Source of the DNA: Nisaea nitritireducens
GTDB lineage: Bacteria; Pseudomonadota; Alphaproteobacteria; Thalassobaculales; Thalassobaculaceae
Direction: 5' to 3'
Assembly: GCF_014904795.1 (NCBI RefSeq)
Contig: NZ_JACZFS010000057.1
Location: 1 to 41,927, forward strand
DNA: 41,927 nucleotides
Shown here: positions 20,494-28,872 of the stretch, one piece after another
Layout: each line of letters starts with the position of its first letter
How positions within the stretch are numbered: the stretch's first letter is position 1
Program-made: the position numbers and the translations under genes
Notes under the pieces: model-generated
Databases searched by the model: none
Seen by the model: only the letters and a program-made list of their open reading frames with translations
What the model was told of the DNA's origin: nothing

Positions 20494-21072
20494 TCATCCC
20501 TGAGCCAGCCCCTTCGGATCAATCCAACCAATATTCCCGTCACTGCGACGGTAAATCACATTCAACTCGCCGTGCGCCCTGTTCCGGAACATCACGACCT
20601 GAAGTTCGCCGAGTTCGAGACGCATCACGGCTTCTTCAACCGAGAGGTCTTCGATCGACGTCGTCATTTCCGCGACAACCACCGGCTGCCACTCATCCTC
20701 GATCACGGGCTCCGCGGAAGCTTGGTCCGCTGCGAGGACATACTGCTGCGCTGCAACTTTCACGCCACCATTCCCGCGATGATGATCGCGGACCCGACGC
20801 TTGAATCGGCGCAGGCGTTTGTCGATATGCTCACCGGCTTTGTCAGCGGACGCGTAAGCGTCCCCCGCAATACCTTGACCGCGCACGAACATCTCGCGTC
20901 CGACATGGACCGCGATATCGGTGCGGAAACTATTTCCCTCCTTGGAAACGGTCACGCTTCCATCGAGAGGGTCACCAAAGTATTTCTCGGATATCGCAGT
21001 CACCAAACGCTCGATATGCTCGTTGAGCGCTTCGCTGATCTGGACCTGCTTGCCGTTAATCGATAATTGCAT
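20494..21072 (-). CDS. hpf: Ribosome hibernation promoting factor, long form
   Basis: A 192-residue protein with the N-terminal RaiA/HPF domain (MQLSINGKQVQISEALNEHIE, about 1-100) and the C-terminal dimerisation domain (about 135-190, MTTSIEDLSVEEAVMRLE and VIYRRSDGNIGWIDP). The long form causes 100S ribosome dimers in stationary phase. It sits between rpoN and ptsN and has its own likely promoter at 21177-21205. Confidence 0.95.
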   Translation of the reverse strand: MQLSINGKQVQISEALNEHIERLVTAISEKYFGDPLDGSVTVSKEGNSFRTDIAVHVGREMFVRGQGIAGDAYASADKAGEHIDKRLRRFKRRVRDHHRGNGGVKVAAQQYVLAADQASAEPVIEDEWQPVVVAEMTTSIEDLSVEEAVMRLELGELQVVMFRNRAHGELNVIYRRSDGNIGWIDPKGLAQG

Positions 21073-21176
21073 GCTTCTTTTCGCGGTCGATGAAGTCTGA
21101 CCTGTCTATGCCCAAACCAAGGCTCGCAGGCACCGGTAAAATAAGCCCGAACGCCGCCTATCCAGCGAAGGCGCGG

Positions 21177-21205
21177 AACTTATTCGCGCCCAAGGGGAGA
21201 GTCAA
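21177..21205 (-). promoter_or_regulatory. Sigma-70-like promoter of hpf-ptsN
   Basis: Reading the minus strand, TTGACT (21205-21200), a 17-base spacer, then TAAGTT (21182-21177). It lies in the 173-base gap after rpoN, about 100 bases before the hpf ATG. This would allow hpf and ptsN to be expressed independently of the lpt-rpoN transcript. Confidence 0.5.
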
Positions 21206-21245
21206 GCATTGCGCTTACCGGTTTCCTAAGCTCCCGACAATTAGA

Positions 21246-22829
21246 TCAAATTCGCATCGACTTTTCGCGCCTCCTCTGAACCGACGAGGGAATTTTCATC
21301 GCTTCGCGATACTTGGCGATTGTTCGCCGCGCGATATCGACGCCTTGCCCTTTCAGTATTTCCACGATGCGATCATCCGACAGCACTTTGGTTGGTGGTT
21401 CCTCGTCGATCAATTTCTTGATTTTGAACCGGACCGCCTCCGCGGAAAGGGCATCACCACCCGCCGATGATGCGATGGCACTGGTGAAGAAGTACTTAAG
21501 CTCATAAATACCGCGCGGTGTCGCCATGAACTTGTTCGATGTGACCCGGCTGACGGTACTTTCATGCATTTCGATGGCCGCTGCGATATCGCGCAGCACA
21601 AGCGGCCGCAGATACTGGATGCCGTGCTGGAAAAAGCCGTCCTGCTGGCGGACGATCTCACCGGCCACTTTCAGAATCGTCGTCGCCCGCTGGTGCAATG
21701 ATCGCACAAGCCAGTTTGCCGACTGATGGCACTCGCTCAGATACTCCCGGTCGGACTTCTGTTTCGGCGCCCGGCTGACCTGCGACAGATACGCGTTGTT
21801 CACCAGCACGCGCGGCAGGGTGTCGGGATTGAGCTCCACAATCCATGTTCCGTCCGGCGCCGGACGCACCAGCACATCCGGCACCACCGCTTCGCTACTG
21901 TCCGGCTCGAAGGCGAGGCCCGGTTTCGGGTTGAGGGAGCGGATCTCCTCGACCATCTCGGTCATGTCTTCGACATCCACACCGCAGACTTTCAACAATG
22001 CCTGCATGTCGCGCTTGGCCAGCAATGGCAGATTATCGAGCAGGGCCTGGATTGCCGGATCGAGCCGGTTCCGGTCCTTCAGCTGCAAGGCGAGGCATTC
22101 TGAAAGGTTCCGGGCAAAAATACCCGGCGGGTCCAGGCTCTGCAGTTTTCCGAGCACCGTATCGACGGCCTCGCTGGGACAGGCAAGCCGTTCGGCCACG
22201 TCTTCAAGGTCGCCCGTGTAATATCCGGCATCATCCAGGGAATCGAGCAGATCGGCGGCAATGATGCGCTCGTCCGGCTGGACGATATCGAGTGTTATCT
22301 GTTCAAGAAGGTGCTCACGCAGGGTCTTGTCCTGCCCGACGGACTCTTCCAGGCCCGGCAAATCCTCGCCACCGCGCCCACCGCCACCGCTGCCCGCACT
22401 CTCCCAGCTGCCGAGGGTCGGAGACAGGGAAGGGTCCGCCTCCTCGACACTGGCGCTGCTCCAGTTGTTGTCGTAGTCAGAATCGCCGGGATCATCATTA
22501 CCCGCCGGCAAGGATTCCGCGCTCGTCCGGTCCACTGTATCGGGCCCGTCCGGTGCCTCGTCCCAGCCGCTTTCGGCCGCATCGCCCGGGGTGCTCTCCC
22601 CCTCGACCGCCTTGTCATAGGCCGCGAGATTATCCGCCTCGAGCGCTTCGAGCGTTGCCGGCCCGTCGCCGTCATCCCGTTCGAGCAGAGGGTTTTGTTC
22701 AATCTCCGCTTCGACGAATTCGTTGAGCTCAAGATTGTTGAACTGCAGCAGCTTGATCGCCTGCTGCAGTTGCGGCGTCATGACCAGGTTCTGGGACTGT
22801 CTGAGATCCAGTCTGGCTGAGAGCGCCAA
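21246..22829 (-). CDS. rpoN: RNA polymerase sigma-54 factor
   Basis: A 527-residue sigma factor. Region I is Gln/Leu-rich (LDLRQSQNLVMTPQLQQAIKLLQ, activator contact), an acidic linker spans about 50-150, the core-binding domain follows, then the helix-turn-helix (MHESTVSRVTSNK) and the RpoN box (ARRTIAKYRE, contact with the -24 element). The start is TTG 22829 with AGGGAGA 7 bases upstream overlapping the lptB stop; it gives the normal family N-terminus. A GTG or ATG start is not available nearby. Part of lptC-lptA-lptB-rpoN. Confidence 0.96.
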   Translation of the reverse strand: MALSARLDLRQSQNLVMTPQLQQAIKLLQFNNLELNEFVEAEIEQNPLLERDDGDGPATLEALEADNLAAYDKAVEGESTPGDAAESGWDEAPDGPDTVDRTSAESLPAGNDDPGDSDYDNNWSSASVEEADPSLSPTLGSWESAGSGGGGRGGEDLPGLEESVGQDKTLREHLLEQITLDIVQPDERIIAADLLDSLDDAGYYTGDLEDVAERLACPSEAVDTVLGKLQSLDPPGIFARNLSECLALQLKDRNRLDPAIQALLDNLPLLAKRDMQALLKVCGVDVEDMTEMVEEIRSLNPKPGLAFEPDSSEAVVPDVLVRPAPDGTWIVELNPDTLPRVLVNNAYLSQVSRAPKQKSDREYLSECHQSANWLVRSLHQRATTILKVAGEIVRQQDGFFQHGIQYLRPLVLRDIAAAIEMHESTVSRVTSNKFMATPRGIYELKYFFTSAIASSAGGDALSAEAVRFKIKKLIDEEPPTKVLSDDRIVEILKGQGVDIARRTIAKYREAMKIPSSVQRRREKSMRI

Positions 22830-22840
22830 GGTCGGTCTCC

Positions 22841-23635
22841 CTAGAGCCTGAAGCGGTCGCCGAGATAGACCCGGCGGACGTCAGTGTTGGAAACGATCTC
22901 GTCCGGCACGCCGTCCATCAGGACCTTGCCATCATGCAGGATGAAAGCCCGGTCGACGATATCCAGAGTCTCGCGCACATTGTGATCGGTGATCAGCACG
23001 CCGATGCCACGATCCTTCAGATGGGAGATCAGATCCCGGATTTCCCCGACGGCAATCGGGTCGATACCAGCCAGCGGCTCGTCGAGCAGGATGAAATTCG
23101 GGTGCGATGCCAGGGCGCGGGCGATCTCGACCCGGCGCCGCTCGCCACCCGACAGTGCGATAGACGGCGTCCGGCGGAGATGGCTGATCGAGAATTCCGC
23201 CAGCAGATCTTCCAGCAAGGCATCCCGCTGGCCGGGATTCTCCTCGACGATTTCAAGCACCGCGCGGATGTTCTGCTCGACCGTCAGTCCCCTGAAGATC
23301 GATGCCTCCTGGGGCAGATAGCCGATGCCGAGCCGGGCGCGCCGGTACATCGGCAGGTCCGAGATATCCGCGCCGTCGAGATGGATGGAGCCGTAATCCG
23401 CCGAGATCAGCCCGGTGATGACATAGAAACAGGTGGTCTTGCCGGCGCCGTTCGGGCCGAGCAAACCAACCGCCTCGCCGCGCTGCACGGAAAGGCTGAC
23501 ATCGCGCAGCACCGGCCGCGATTTGTACCGCTTGCCGAGATTTCGCACGACGAGCCCGCGATTGCTGCTCACTAGGCGTGGCCCATCGCCAGTTCCAACA
23601 GGACTGTCGGCCGCACCGATATTGCTGTCGCTCAT
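22841..23635 (-). CDS. lptB: LPS export ABC transporter ATPase
   Basis: A 264-residue cytoplasmic ATPase powering LptB2FG, which extracts lipopolysaccharide from the inner membrane. Walker A is GPNGAGKTT, the signature [13 protein letters not shown], and Walker [14 protein letters not shown], followed by the H-loop ITDHNV. The N-terminus is about 25 residues longer than usual and low in complexity ([18 protein letters not shown]), so a later start is possible. It lies 46 bases after lptA and 11 before rpoN. lptF and lptG are not in the window. Confidence 0.96.
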   Translation of the reverse strand: MSDSNIGAADSPVGTGDGPRLVSSNRGLVVRNLGKRYKSRPVLRDVSLSVQRGEAVGLLGPNGAGKTTCFYVITGLISADYGSIHLDGADISDLPMYRRARLGIGYLPQEASIFRGLTVEQNIRAVLEIVEENPGQRDALLEDLLAEFSISHLRRTPSIALSGGERRRVEIARALASHPNFILLDEPLAGIDPIAVGEIRDLISHLKDRGIGVLITDHNVRETLDIVDRAFILHDGKVLMDGVPDEIVSNTDVRRVYLGDRFRL

Positions 23636-23681
23636 CCCTAGCCTATGCCCCGCTTTCCGGTGTGCCGTTTGCCGTGACGGG

Positions 23682-24521
23682 TCATTTCTTGCCCGTCTTC
23701 GGATTGAACAATCCCCTGACCCGCTGCCGTGCTCCGTTCGGACCAGCCAGCAGCTTGCTGATACCGGTCTTCAGATTCACTTCGGCCCGTTCGCCGTTCA
23801 GCTGGTTATCGCCCCGGGTGATCCGCACATTCCCCTGAAGGATAGCGGTCTCCGAATCGACATTGTAGATGCCTTCGTCCCCGCGCGCGACCTCCTCGGC
23901 CGTGGTGATCACGACATTACCGACCGCATCCATGCGTTTCGCGACCAGAGTGCCCTGGGCATCTTCCTCGAACCGGGCGATCAATGTGTCAGCCCTGATC
24001 GTCCGATCATCCTTCTTCGCCTCGGCGTTACCGCGAGCAACGGCGATCTGACGCTTGTCCCAGTATTCCAGGCTATCGCGCGCCGTGATGGTCTCCGTTC
24101 CGGTTTCCAGACGAGGCGGCGCCTTGGTTCCGAGCATGACGGCGACGGCCTCGTCCAGATCGTAGACTGCCCGCTCGCCATAGCCGGTCTGTTTATCGGA
24201 GGTGATCACGACATTGCCGATCGCCTCGAGCCTGTAGATATCCGTAGCGCCGTCCTGGTCGCGGTAGAGCGCAGTCAACGTATCGGCGGCAACGGTCACC
24301 CCGCCCCGCTCGGCCCTGGCATTGCCACGCGCCACATACATCTGCTCTTCGCGGATCCACTCAATACCGTCATCCGCCTCGACGGTAACGGGCGCATCGT
24401 CACCATTGGCAGATTGAAGCGATTGGCCGTATGCATCGGCGGAACCATAGAGGGTCGCCACAAGAAGAGACACGGCACCAAAAACAGCACAGAATTGCCG
24501 ATGAAAAGACTGATAACGCAT
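23682..24521 (-). CDS. lptA: Periplasmic LPS transport protein LptA (OstA-like)
   Basis: A 279-residue protein with an N-terminal signal peptide (hydrophobic core about 11-25) and tandem OstA-type beta-jellyroll repeats ([75 protein letters not shown]). It would bridge LptC to the outer-membrane LptD and guide LPS across the periplasm. At 279 residues it is longer than the E. coli protein (185), as is common in alphaproteobacteria. Its ATG overlaps the lptC stop by one base (TAATG). Confidence 0.92.
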   Translation of the reverse strand: MRYQSFHRQFCAVFGAVSLLVATLYGSADAYGQSLQSANGDDAPVTVEADDGIEWIREEQMYVARGNARAERGGVTVAADTLTALYRDQDGATDIYRLEAIGNVVITSDKQTGYGERAVYDLDEAVAVMLGTKAPPRLETGTETITARDSLEYWDKRQIAVARGNAEAKKDDRTIRADTLIARFEEDAQGTLVAKRMDAVGNVVITTAEEVARGDEGIYNVDSETAILQGNVRITRGDNQLNGERAEVNLKTGISKLLAGPNGARQRVRGLFNPKTGKK

Positions 24522-25228
24522 TAATTCACGCCCTGGGGCTTGCCGCCCTGGAATTGAGCCGGGAAGAAGACAATCCTGCTTTTGCCGGTAAACACAATGC
24601 GCTCGCCCCGGTCATAGATCCGGAACCCCTCTCCGGTCGCGATTCCACTCTGACCATGGGCACTGACCGGATCATCGCTCATCGCCATACCTTTATCCAG
24701 CAAGACCCGCGCGGTATCTGACGTCACCGTGTAGCCATGATCGTGGAATACCGTCACACCGCCGGCCAGATCGATCGTTTTCTGCTTTTTGTCGTAAATT
24801 CCGGTGGCAGCGGAAAGCGCCATCCATTCATCCTCGTTGACCGCGAGGTCGGCCTGCGGATTGACCAGATCGAGCCGGTCGTCGCCATGAGACTGCTGGC
24901 TCGCCCGGGACGCCGTCACTTCGTACGGACGGTGCTCCTCATCAACGCCGACATAGCGTGGCTGATCCATGCTGAGACCGTCTGTCGCCGCGACAAGAAC
25001 GTTCTTCACCTTGTCGCCAAGCCGGAATTTCGTGTGGTCGGGGATCAATTGCGGCCAGCTGATGATGAGCGCGATGATTGCCAGCGCCAGCGCCGGCAGG
25101 ATCAGCTTCATCAGCACGACAATACGGCTGGCGCGAAACTGGGCGGCTCTCAGGGAACGCGGACCGCTCGGAGTAAACCGGCGGCCGTCAATATTCTCCC
25201 CCAGCTTTTCCGCAGTTTGGTCGGCCAT
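24521..25228 (-). CDS. lptC: LPS export protein LptC
   Basis: A 235-residue bitopic inner-membrane protein: one transmembrane helix (about residues 38-58, VVLMKLILPALALAIIALII) followed by a periplasmic jellyroll domain. It receives LPS from LptB2FG and passes it to LptA. AGAGGAA precedes the ATG. It starts the lptC-lptA-lptB-rpoN run and overlaps lptA by one base. The gap upstream contains a hairpin and several GANTC sites. Confidence 0.9.
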   Translation of the reverse strand: MADQTAEKLGENIDGRRFTPSGPRSLRAAQFRASRIVVLMKLILPALALAIIALIISWPQLIPDHTKFRLGDKVKNVLVAATDGLSMDQPRYVGVDEEHRPYEVTASRASQQSHGDDRLDLVNPQADLAVNEDEWMALSAATGIYDKKQKTIDLAGGVTVFHDHGYTVTSDTARVLLDKGMAMSDDPVSAHGQSGIATGEGFRIYDRGERIVFTGKSRIVFFPAQFQGGKPQGVN

Positions 25229-25241
25229 CCATTCCTCTTTC

Positions 25242-25260
25242 GTGATTCACTTGGAATCAC
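25242..25260. repeat. GTGATTC/GAATCAC inverted repeat before lptC
   Basis: A 7-bp inverted repeat with a 5-base centre (ACTTG) immediately upstream of the lptC ribosome-binding site. Both arms contain GANTC, the site of the alphaproteobacterial methylase CcrM. Three further GANTC sites occur at 25265, 25381 and 25391. Confidence 0.5.
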
Positions 25261-25400
25261 CTCGGATTCCCGCGTGTGGCACCAGCCCGTTCAGATCGGC
25301 ATCGACATGCGCGCCACTTTGGCCCGACAATTGCTTGTCTATACGGCGAGAGTATGGCGAATGACCGCTAAAGGGTCAACGAATCCCGATGATTCCGCCG

Positions 25401-26012
25401 TCAATGAGCAAAAATATCCTCACCGCCATAGCCGATCAGATCGAGTGCCGCACGGGTCGGAAGATAGCCAAAGCTTGCAGCGGCGATCCCGTCACGGCCT
25501 TCACGCACAAGGCGGCGATCCAGCTCTTCGCGCAGTTTGTGCAGATAGAGCACGTCGGATGCCGCATAGGCCATTTGTTCCTCGGTCAACTCGTCCGCAC
25601 CCCAATCCGAAGATTGCTGCTGCTTTGACATGTCGATGCCGAGCAACTCCCGGCACAGATCCTTGAGACCATGGCGGTCCGTATAGGTGCGCACCAGCTT
25701 GGACGCGATCTTCGTGCAATAGATCGGAGCCGTCACCACGCCGAGATAGGCCTGCATGACTGCGACGTCGAAGCGGGCGAAGTGGAACAGCTTCAGGACA
25801 TTCGGGTCCGTAAGCAGCCGGGCCAGATTCGGAGCATTGTGCTCGCCCCTGGCGAACTGAACGAGATGGGCATTGCCGTCACCGGAGGAAAGCTGAACCA
25901 CGCAGAGCCGGTCCCGCTCGGGGCGCAGCCCCATGGTCTCGCTGTCGATCGCCACCACCGGCCCGAGATCGAGACCGTCCGGCAGATCGCCCTTGTGCAA
26001 TGTGATCGTCAT
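25401..26012 (-). CDS. rnd: Ribonuclease D-type 3'-5' exonuclease
   Basis: A 203-residue DEDD-family exonuclease with the three motifs visible: Exo I AIDSETMGL, Exo II LFHFARFDVAVM, and Exo III YAASDVLYLHKL (DEDDy Tyr). It lacks the C-terminal HRDC domains of full-length RNase D, typical of the short alphaproteobacterial form; its likely role is tRNA or stable RNA 3' trimming. I chose ATG 26012, which has AGGAGAA 5 bases upstream, over 26039. It stands upstream of lptC with a 172-base gap. Confidence 0.9.
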   Translation of the reverse strand: MTITLHKGDLPDGLDLGPVVAIDSETMGLRPERDRLCVVQLSSGDGNAHLVQFARGEHNAPNLARLLTDPNVLKLFHFARFDVAVMQAYLGVVTAPIYCTKIASKLVRTYTDRHGLKDLCRELLGIDMSKQQQSSDWGADELTEEQMAYAASDVLYLHKLREELDRRLVREGRDGIAAASFGYLPTRAALDLIGYGGEDIFAH

Positions 26013-26116
26013 GGGGTTCTCCTGCTCCGTCTCGCCCAAGGCCGCTGAACGGCCACGTGTAAATCAGGTCCTACGACAGAATATCGGGACCCGCCAACGG
26101 TTTTGCGATTTCTTTT

Positions 26117-26187
26117 AGGAGAGATGGTGCCCCAAGGCGAAGCCGGATCGAACAAACATCCGGGTATCAGATCGACTTCAGGAGAGA

Positions 26188-26195
<8 letters not shown>
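26117..26195. repeat. Direct repeat containing the tRNA-Leu 3' end
   Basis: Sixteen bases (AGGAGAGATGGTGCCC) occur at 26117-26132 and again at 26180-26195. The second copy overlaps the 3' end of tRNA-Leu (GGGCACCA on the minus strand) and its downstream flank. The first copy is followed by GGATCGAAC, like a T-loop on the minus strand, so it may be a decayed tRNA 3' end. This could be a scar of integration or of tRNA duplication. Confidence 0.5.
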
Positions 26196-26274
<79 letters not shown>

Positions 26275-26502
26275 ACAACCGGCGGGTAGGTGTCCGCCGG
26301 TGAGGCCGGGTAAATGCCAGCACGCGGCGCGTCTGTCAAAGGCTTTTTACCGTGAGATGACAATCCGGTTGCCCATCATGTCGTGGACCGGGATTTTTGA
26401 TCGCCCGGGCCGCTCTGCTATATTATAAGCGGCGGTAAGATTATGGAATGCGCCTCCGGTTTTGCTGGGACCGAAATGGCGCGCTTGAGAAGGACAACAA
26501 CC

Positions 26503-27456
26503 ATGTTCCGAGGCAAGAAGGTCACCGTTTTCGGCGGCTCCGGTTTTATCGGCCGTAACATCGTGCGCGAACTCGCGCAGCAGGGCGCCCGGGTGACCGT
26601 CGGCTGCCGCGATGTCGAGGGCGCCAAACACCTCAAGGTGCAGGGTGTTGTCGGGCAAGTGACGCCAGTGCATGTCGATGTGACCAAGGGAGATGGCATT
26701 GCCGCAGCCCTGGAAGGCGCGGACATGGCCATCAACCTGTGCGGCATCCTGTTCGAGAGCGGACGCAACCGGTTCGACGCAGTTCAAGGCACCGCAGCAG
26801 GTGTGATTGCAGCCGAAGCCGCGAAAGCAGGCGTTACCAAGTTCGTTCATGTTTCCGCCATCGGCGCGGACGAGAACTCAGCATCCCGCTATGCTCGCAG
26901 CAAGGCCGCTGGCGAAGCGGCCGTGAAAGGTGCCTTCCCTGCCGCAACCATCCTGCGGCCAAGCATCGTCTTCGGCCCCGATGACGATTTCTTCAACCGC
27001 TTTGGCGGAATGGCGGAAACGATGCCGTTCCTGCCTCTGATCGGTGGCGGCCATACAAAATTCCAGCCGGTCTATGTCGACGATGTCGCCCGCGCCACAT
27101 TTGCGGCTCTGACGTCGGATGCAGCAGAAGGCAAGACCTACGAGCTCGGCGGCCCGACCATCTACAGCTTCAAGGAACTGATGGAACTGGTGGTGGCACA
27201 GACCGGACGCAAATGCCGGCTGATCGATATCCCGTTCTGGCTTGCCTCCCTTGAAGCAACCTTCCTGGAATTGCTGCCGACACCGCCACTGACCCGCGAT
27301 CAGGTGGTCCTGCTGAAATCCGATAATGTGGTTTCAGAAGGCGCAGCGACTCTGCAAGATCTGGGCATCACCCCGACCGCCTGCGAAGCGATCCTGCCGA
27401 CCTATCTGGACCGGTTCCGTCCCGGTGGCCGGTACAACCGCTTCCGAGCCGCTTGA
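26503..27456 (+). CDS. NDUFA9-like atypical SDR (complex I-associated)
   Basis: A 317-residue Rossmann-fold protein of the atypical short-chain dehydrogenase group. The NAD(P)-binding motif is GGSGFIGRNIV at about residue 10, with YARSKAAGE resembling YxxxK and VYVDDVARA further on. The closest known type is the complex I NDUFA9 subunit family, common in alphaproteobacteria. No nuo genes are nearby, so a link to complex I is inferred from family only. ATG 26503 has GAAGGA upstream; frames opening at 26443 overlap the promoter region. Confidence 0.88.
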   Translation: MFRGKKVTVFGGSGFIGRNIVRELAQQGARVTVGCRDVEGAKHLKVQGVVGQVTPVHVDVTKGDGIAAALEGADMAINLCGILFESGRNRFDAVQGTAAGVIAAEAAKAGVTKFVHVSAIGADENSASRYARSKAAGEAAVKGAFPAATILRPSIVFGPDDDFFNRFGGMAETMPFLPLIGGGHTKFQPVYVDDVARATFAALTSDAAEGKTYELGGPTIYSFKELMELVVAQTGRKCRLIDIPFWLASLEATFLELLPTPPLTRDQVVLLKSDNVVSEGAATLQDLGITPTACEAILPTYLDRFRPGGRYNRFRAA

Positions 27457-27565
27457 AATTATTCAGATCCTACGCCCCTCCGTTAAAGCGTGAATCTAGA
27501 GACAAGCAACCGATAGCCCGTGCCTGCTTTCAGCCTATATGTGATCGCTGAATACGACGGGAGAT

Positions 27566-27595
27566 AGGCTTAGACACCAGCTGGTGTCTAAGCCT
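27566..27595. repeat. 30-bp perfect palindrome
   Basis: AGGCTTAGACACCAG is followed directly by its exact reverse complement, with no spacer. There is no T-run, so it is not an ordinary terminator; it may be an operator or a recombination site. AGCCTAT at 27532-27538 is complementary to ATAGGCT at 27564-27570, giving an alternative pairing. Confidence 0.75.
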
Positions 27596-27754
27596 TGCGG
27601 CAATATTCACGATTAATCGGCCATCCAGTATCGAGCAGGGCGAAACGCCGCTGCCCGCGCCCTCGCGCGCGCGGTTGGCTGACGTTGACTAATGCAAACT
27701 GGCGCACAAACCCCAAACACGCCAGAGCCCCACAATGACCAGAATAAAAATAAT

Positions 27755-27778
27755 AAACCTGCCTGAATTAGCAGGTTT
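27755..27778. terminator. Terminator-like hairpin in the AT-rich gap
   Basis: AAACCTGC (27755-27762) pairs with GCAGGTTT (27771-27778) over an 8-base loop. A/T-rich DNA lies on both sides, and reading minus the stem is followed by ATTATTTTTATT, so it could terminate in either direction. No obvious gene on the minus strand ends here. Confidence 0.4.
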
Positions 27779-28020
27779 TAAAATATTTATTCAAAACATA
27801 TAATCAATTCCTATCTTTTTACCGAATATTGTGCGCAGGTGTGCGCAGTCAAATATTGCAAATATATTTTGCATCAATAAGAAAAAGATATTTGTGTGAA
27901 ATAAATATTTGACGTTTTGAAACCATTACACTGGAAAGGGAACCGCGCTTACAGAAAGTGCCGGATCCTACCCGAAGAAACGTCACACTGAATTTGAACC
28001 TGCGGCCATGGCGCCGCCAG

Positions 28021-28386
28021 ATGGAGTATCGGAAATTGACATTACCTGAATGGCTTAAGCCAGCCGTGCTTGGCTTTGGACTTGGTGCAGTCACTGTCAT
28101 GATAGTGGGCTTTTCCTGGGGCGGCTGGGTGACCGGCAGCAAAGCGGACAAAATTTCCTCTGACAGGGCAGATGTCGAAGTCGTAAAGGCTTTTGTTCCA
28201 GTCTGCGTTGCCAGGTCAATATCGGACCCGAATGCAGCCAAGACACTGGCCGAACTGGAAAAAGCGCAAACCTATAATCGCGACGATGTGATCATGGACT
28301 CCGGCTGGGCCACGCTGCCCGGTGCAAACAGTCCCTCCCGGCCACTGGCATTGGCCTGCATCGAAAAAATCATGGAAAAAACCTGA
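28021..28386 (+). CDS. Membrane-anchored hypothetical protein
   Basis: About 121 residues: MEYRKLTLPEWLKPAVLGFG, one transmembrane helix (about 13-35, rich in Gly and Val), then a soluble domain with two cysteines (PVCVARS and LACIEKI) that could form a disulfide if periplasmic. I do not recognise a named family. No clear Shine-Dalgarno precedes ATG 28021; GTG 27958 would add 21 residues. It sits alone after the AT-rich gap, convergent with the response regulator gene. Confidence 0.65.
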   Translation: MEYRKLTLPEWLKPAVLGFGLGAVTVMIVGFSWGGWVTGSKADKISSDRADVEVVKAFVPVCVARSISDPNAAKTLAELEKAQTYNRDDVIMDSGWATLPGANSPSRPLALACIEKIMEKT

Positions 28387-28465
28387 GGAAACACCGCCAT
28401 TCAGGCGCAGTGGTGCCTGACCAAATCGTGTGTATACAGGGCAAGCAAGACCAGCGACGCCGAAG

Positions 28466-28489
28466 CCTTACCGCTTCAATGCGGTAAGG
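28466..28489 (-). terminator. Hairpin spanning the response regulator stop codon
   Basis: CCTTACCGC pairs perfectly with GCGGTAAGG over a 6-base loop. The last codons and the stop codon of the response regulator (28476-28478) lie within it. There is no T-run on the minus strand, so termination would be weak or rho-assisted. Confidence 0.4.
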
Positions 28490-28871
28490 TTGACGTTCTG
28501 AGATTCTCCGGAAGAAATTTTTCAAGCTGAGGCACGAACTTTCGTGCCTCGATCGGCTTGGTGATATAGCCGTCAAAGCCGGAATCGAACACTTTCTGCT
28601 CGACACCGTCCGTCACCAGCGCGGTGACCGCGACCAGTGGAACTCTCTTAAGAATCGTGTCCCCGCGAATCTCACGGGCAACCCCGAACCCATCAAGACC
28701 ATCCATCAGAAGATCGCACAATACGAGATCGGGACGCGCTTCCCTGGCGGTTTGAAGCCCGGCATAGCCATCCTCGGCAGCCAGAACCTTATAACCAAAG
28801 GCCTCGAGGATAACACGCAAGAGCTTCAGGTTCGCCGGCAGATCCTCGATGACCAGAATCTGAGTCGTCAT
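28476..28871 (-). CDS. Single-domain response regulator
   Basis: A 131-residue receiver domain with no output domain. Phosphoacceptor Asp53 (LVLCDLLMDG), acidic pocket Glu9/Asp10, Thr83 (VAVTAL) and Lys105 (YITKP) are all present. Such stand-alone receivers act in phosphorelays or by binding partners, like CheY or DivK. It starts one base after the histidine kinase stop, so the two form a cognate pair. Confidence 0.92.
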   Translation of the reverse strand: MTTQILVIEDLPANLKLLRVILEAFGYKVLAAEDGYAGLQTAREARPDLVLCDLLMDGLDGFGVAREIRGDTILKRVPLVAVTALVTDGVEQKVFDSGFDGYITKPIEARKFVPQLEKFLPENLRTSTLPH

Positions 28872-28872
28872 T

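Larger units (their letters stand above)
27457..28020. other. 564-bp intergenic region, AT-rich in its second half
   Basis: No supported gene. It contains a 30-bp perfect palindrome (27566-27595), a competing upstream arm (27532-27538), a terminator-like hairpin (27755-27778), and paired GTGCGCAG sequences near 27831-27850. From about 27720 to 27930 the base composition is much more AT-rich than the rest of the window. It must contain the promoter of the small membrane-anchored protein. Confidence 0.6.
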
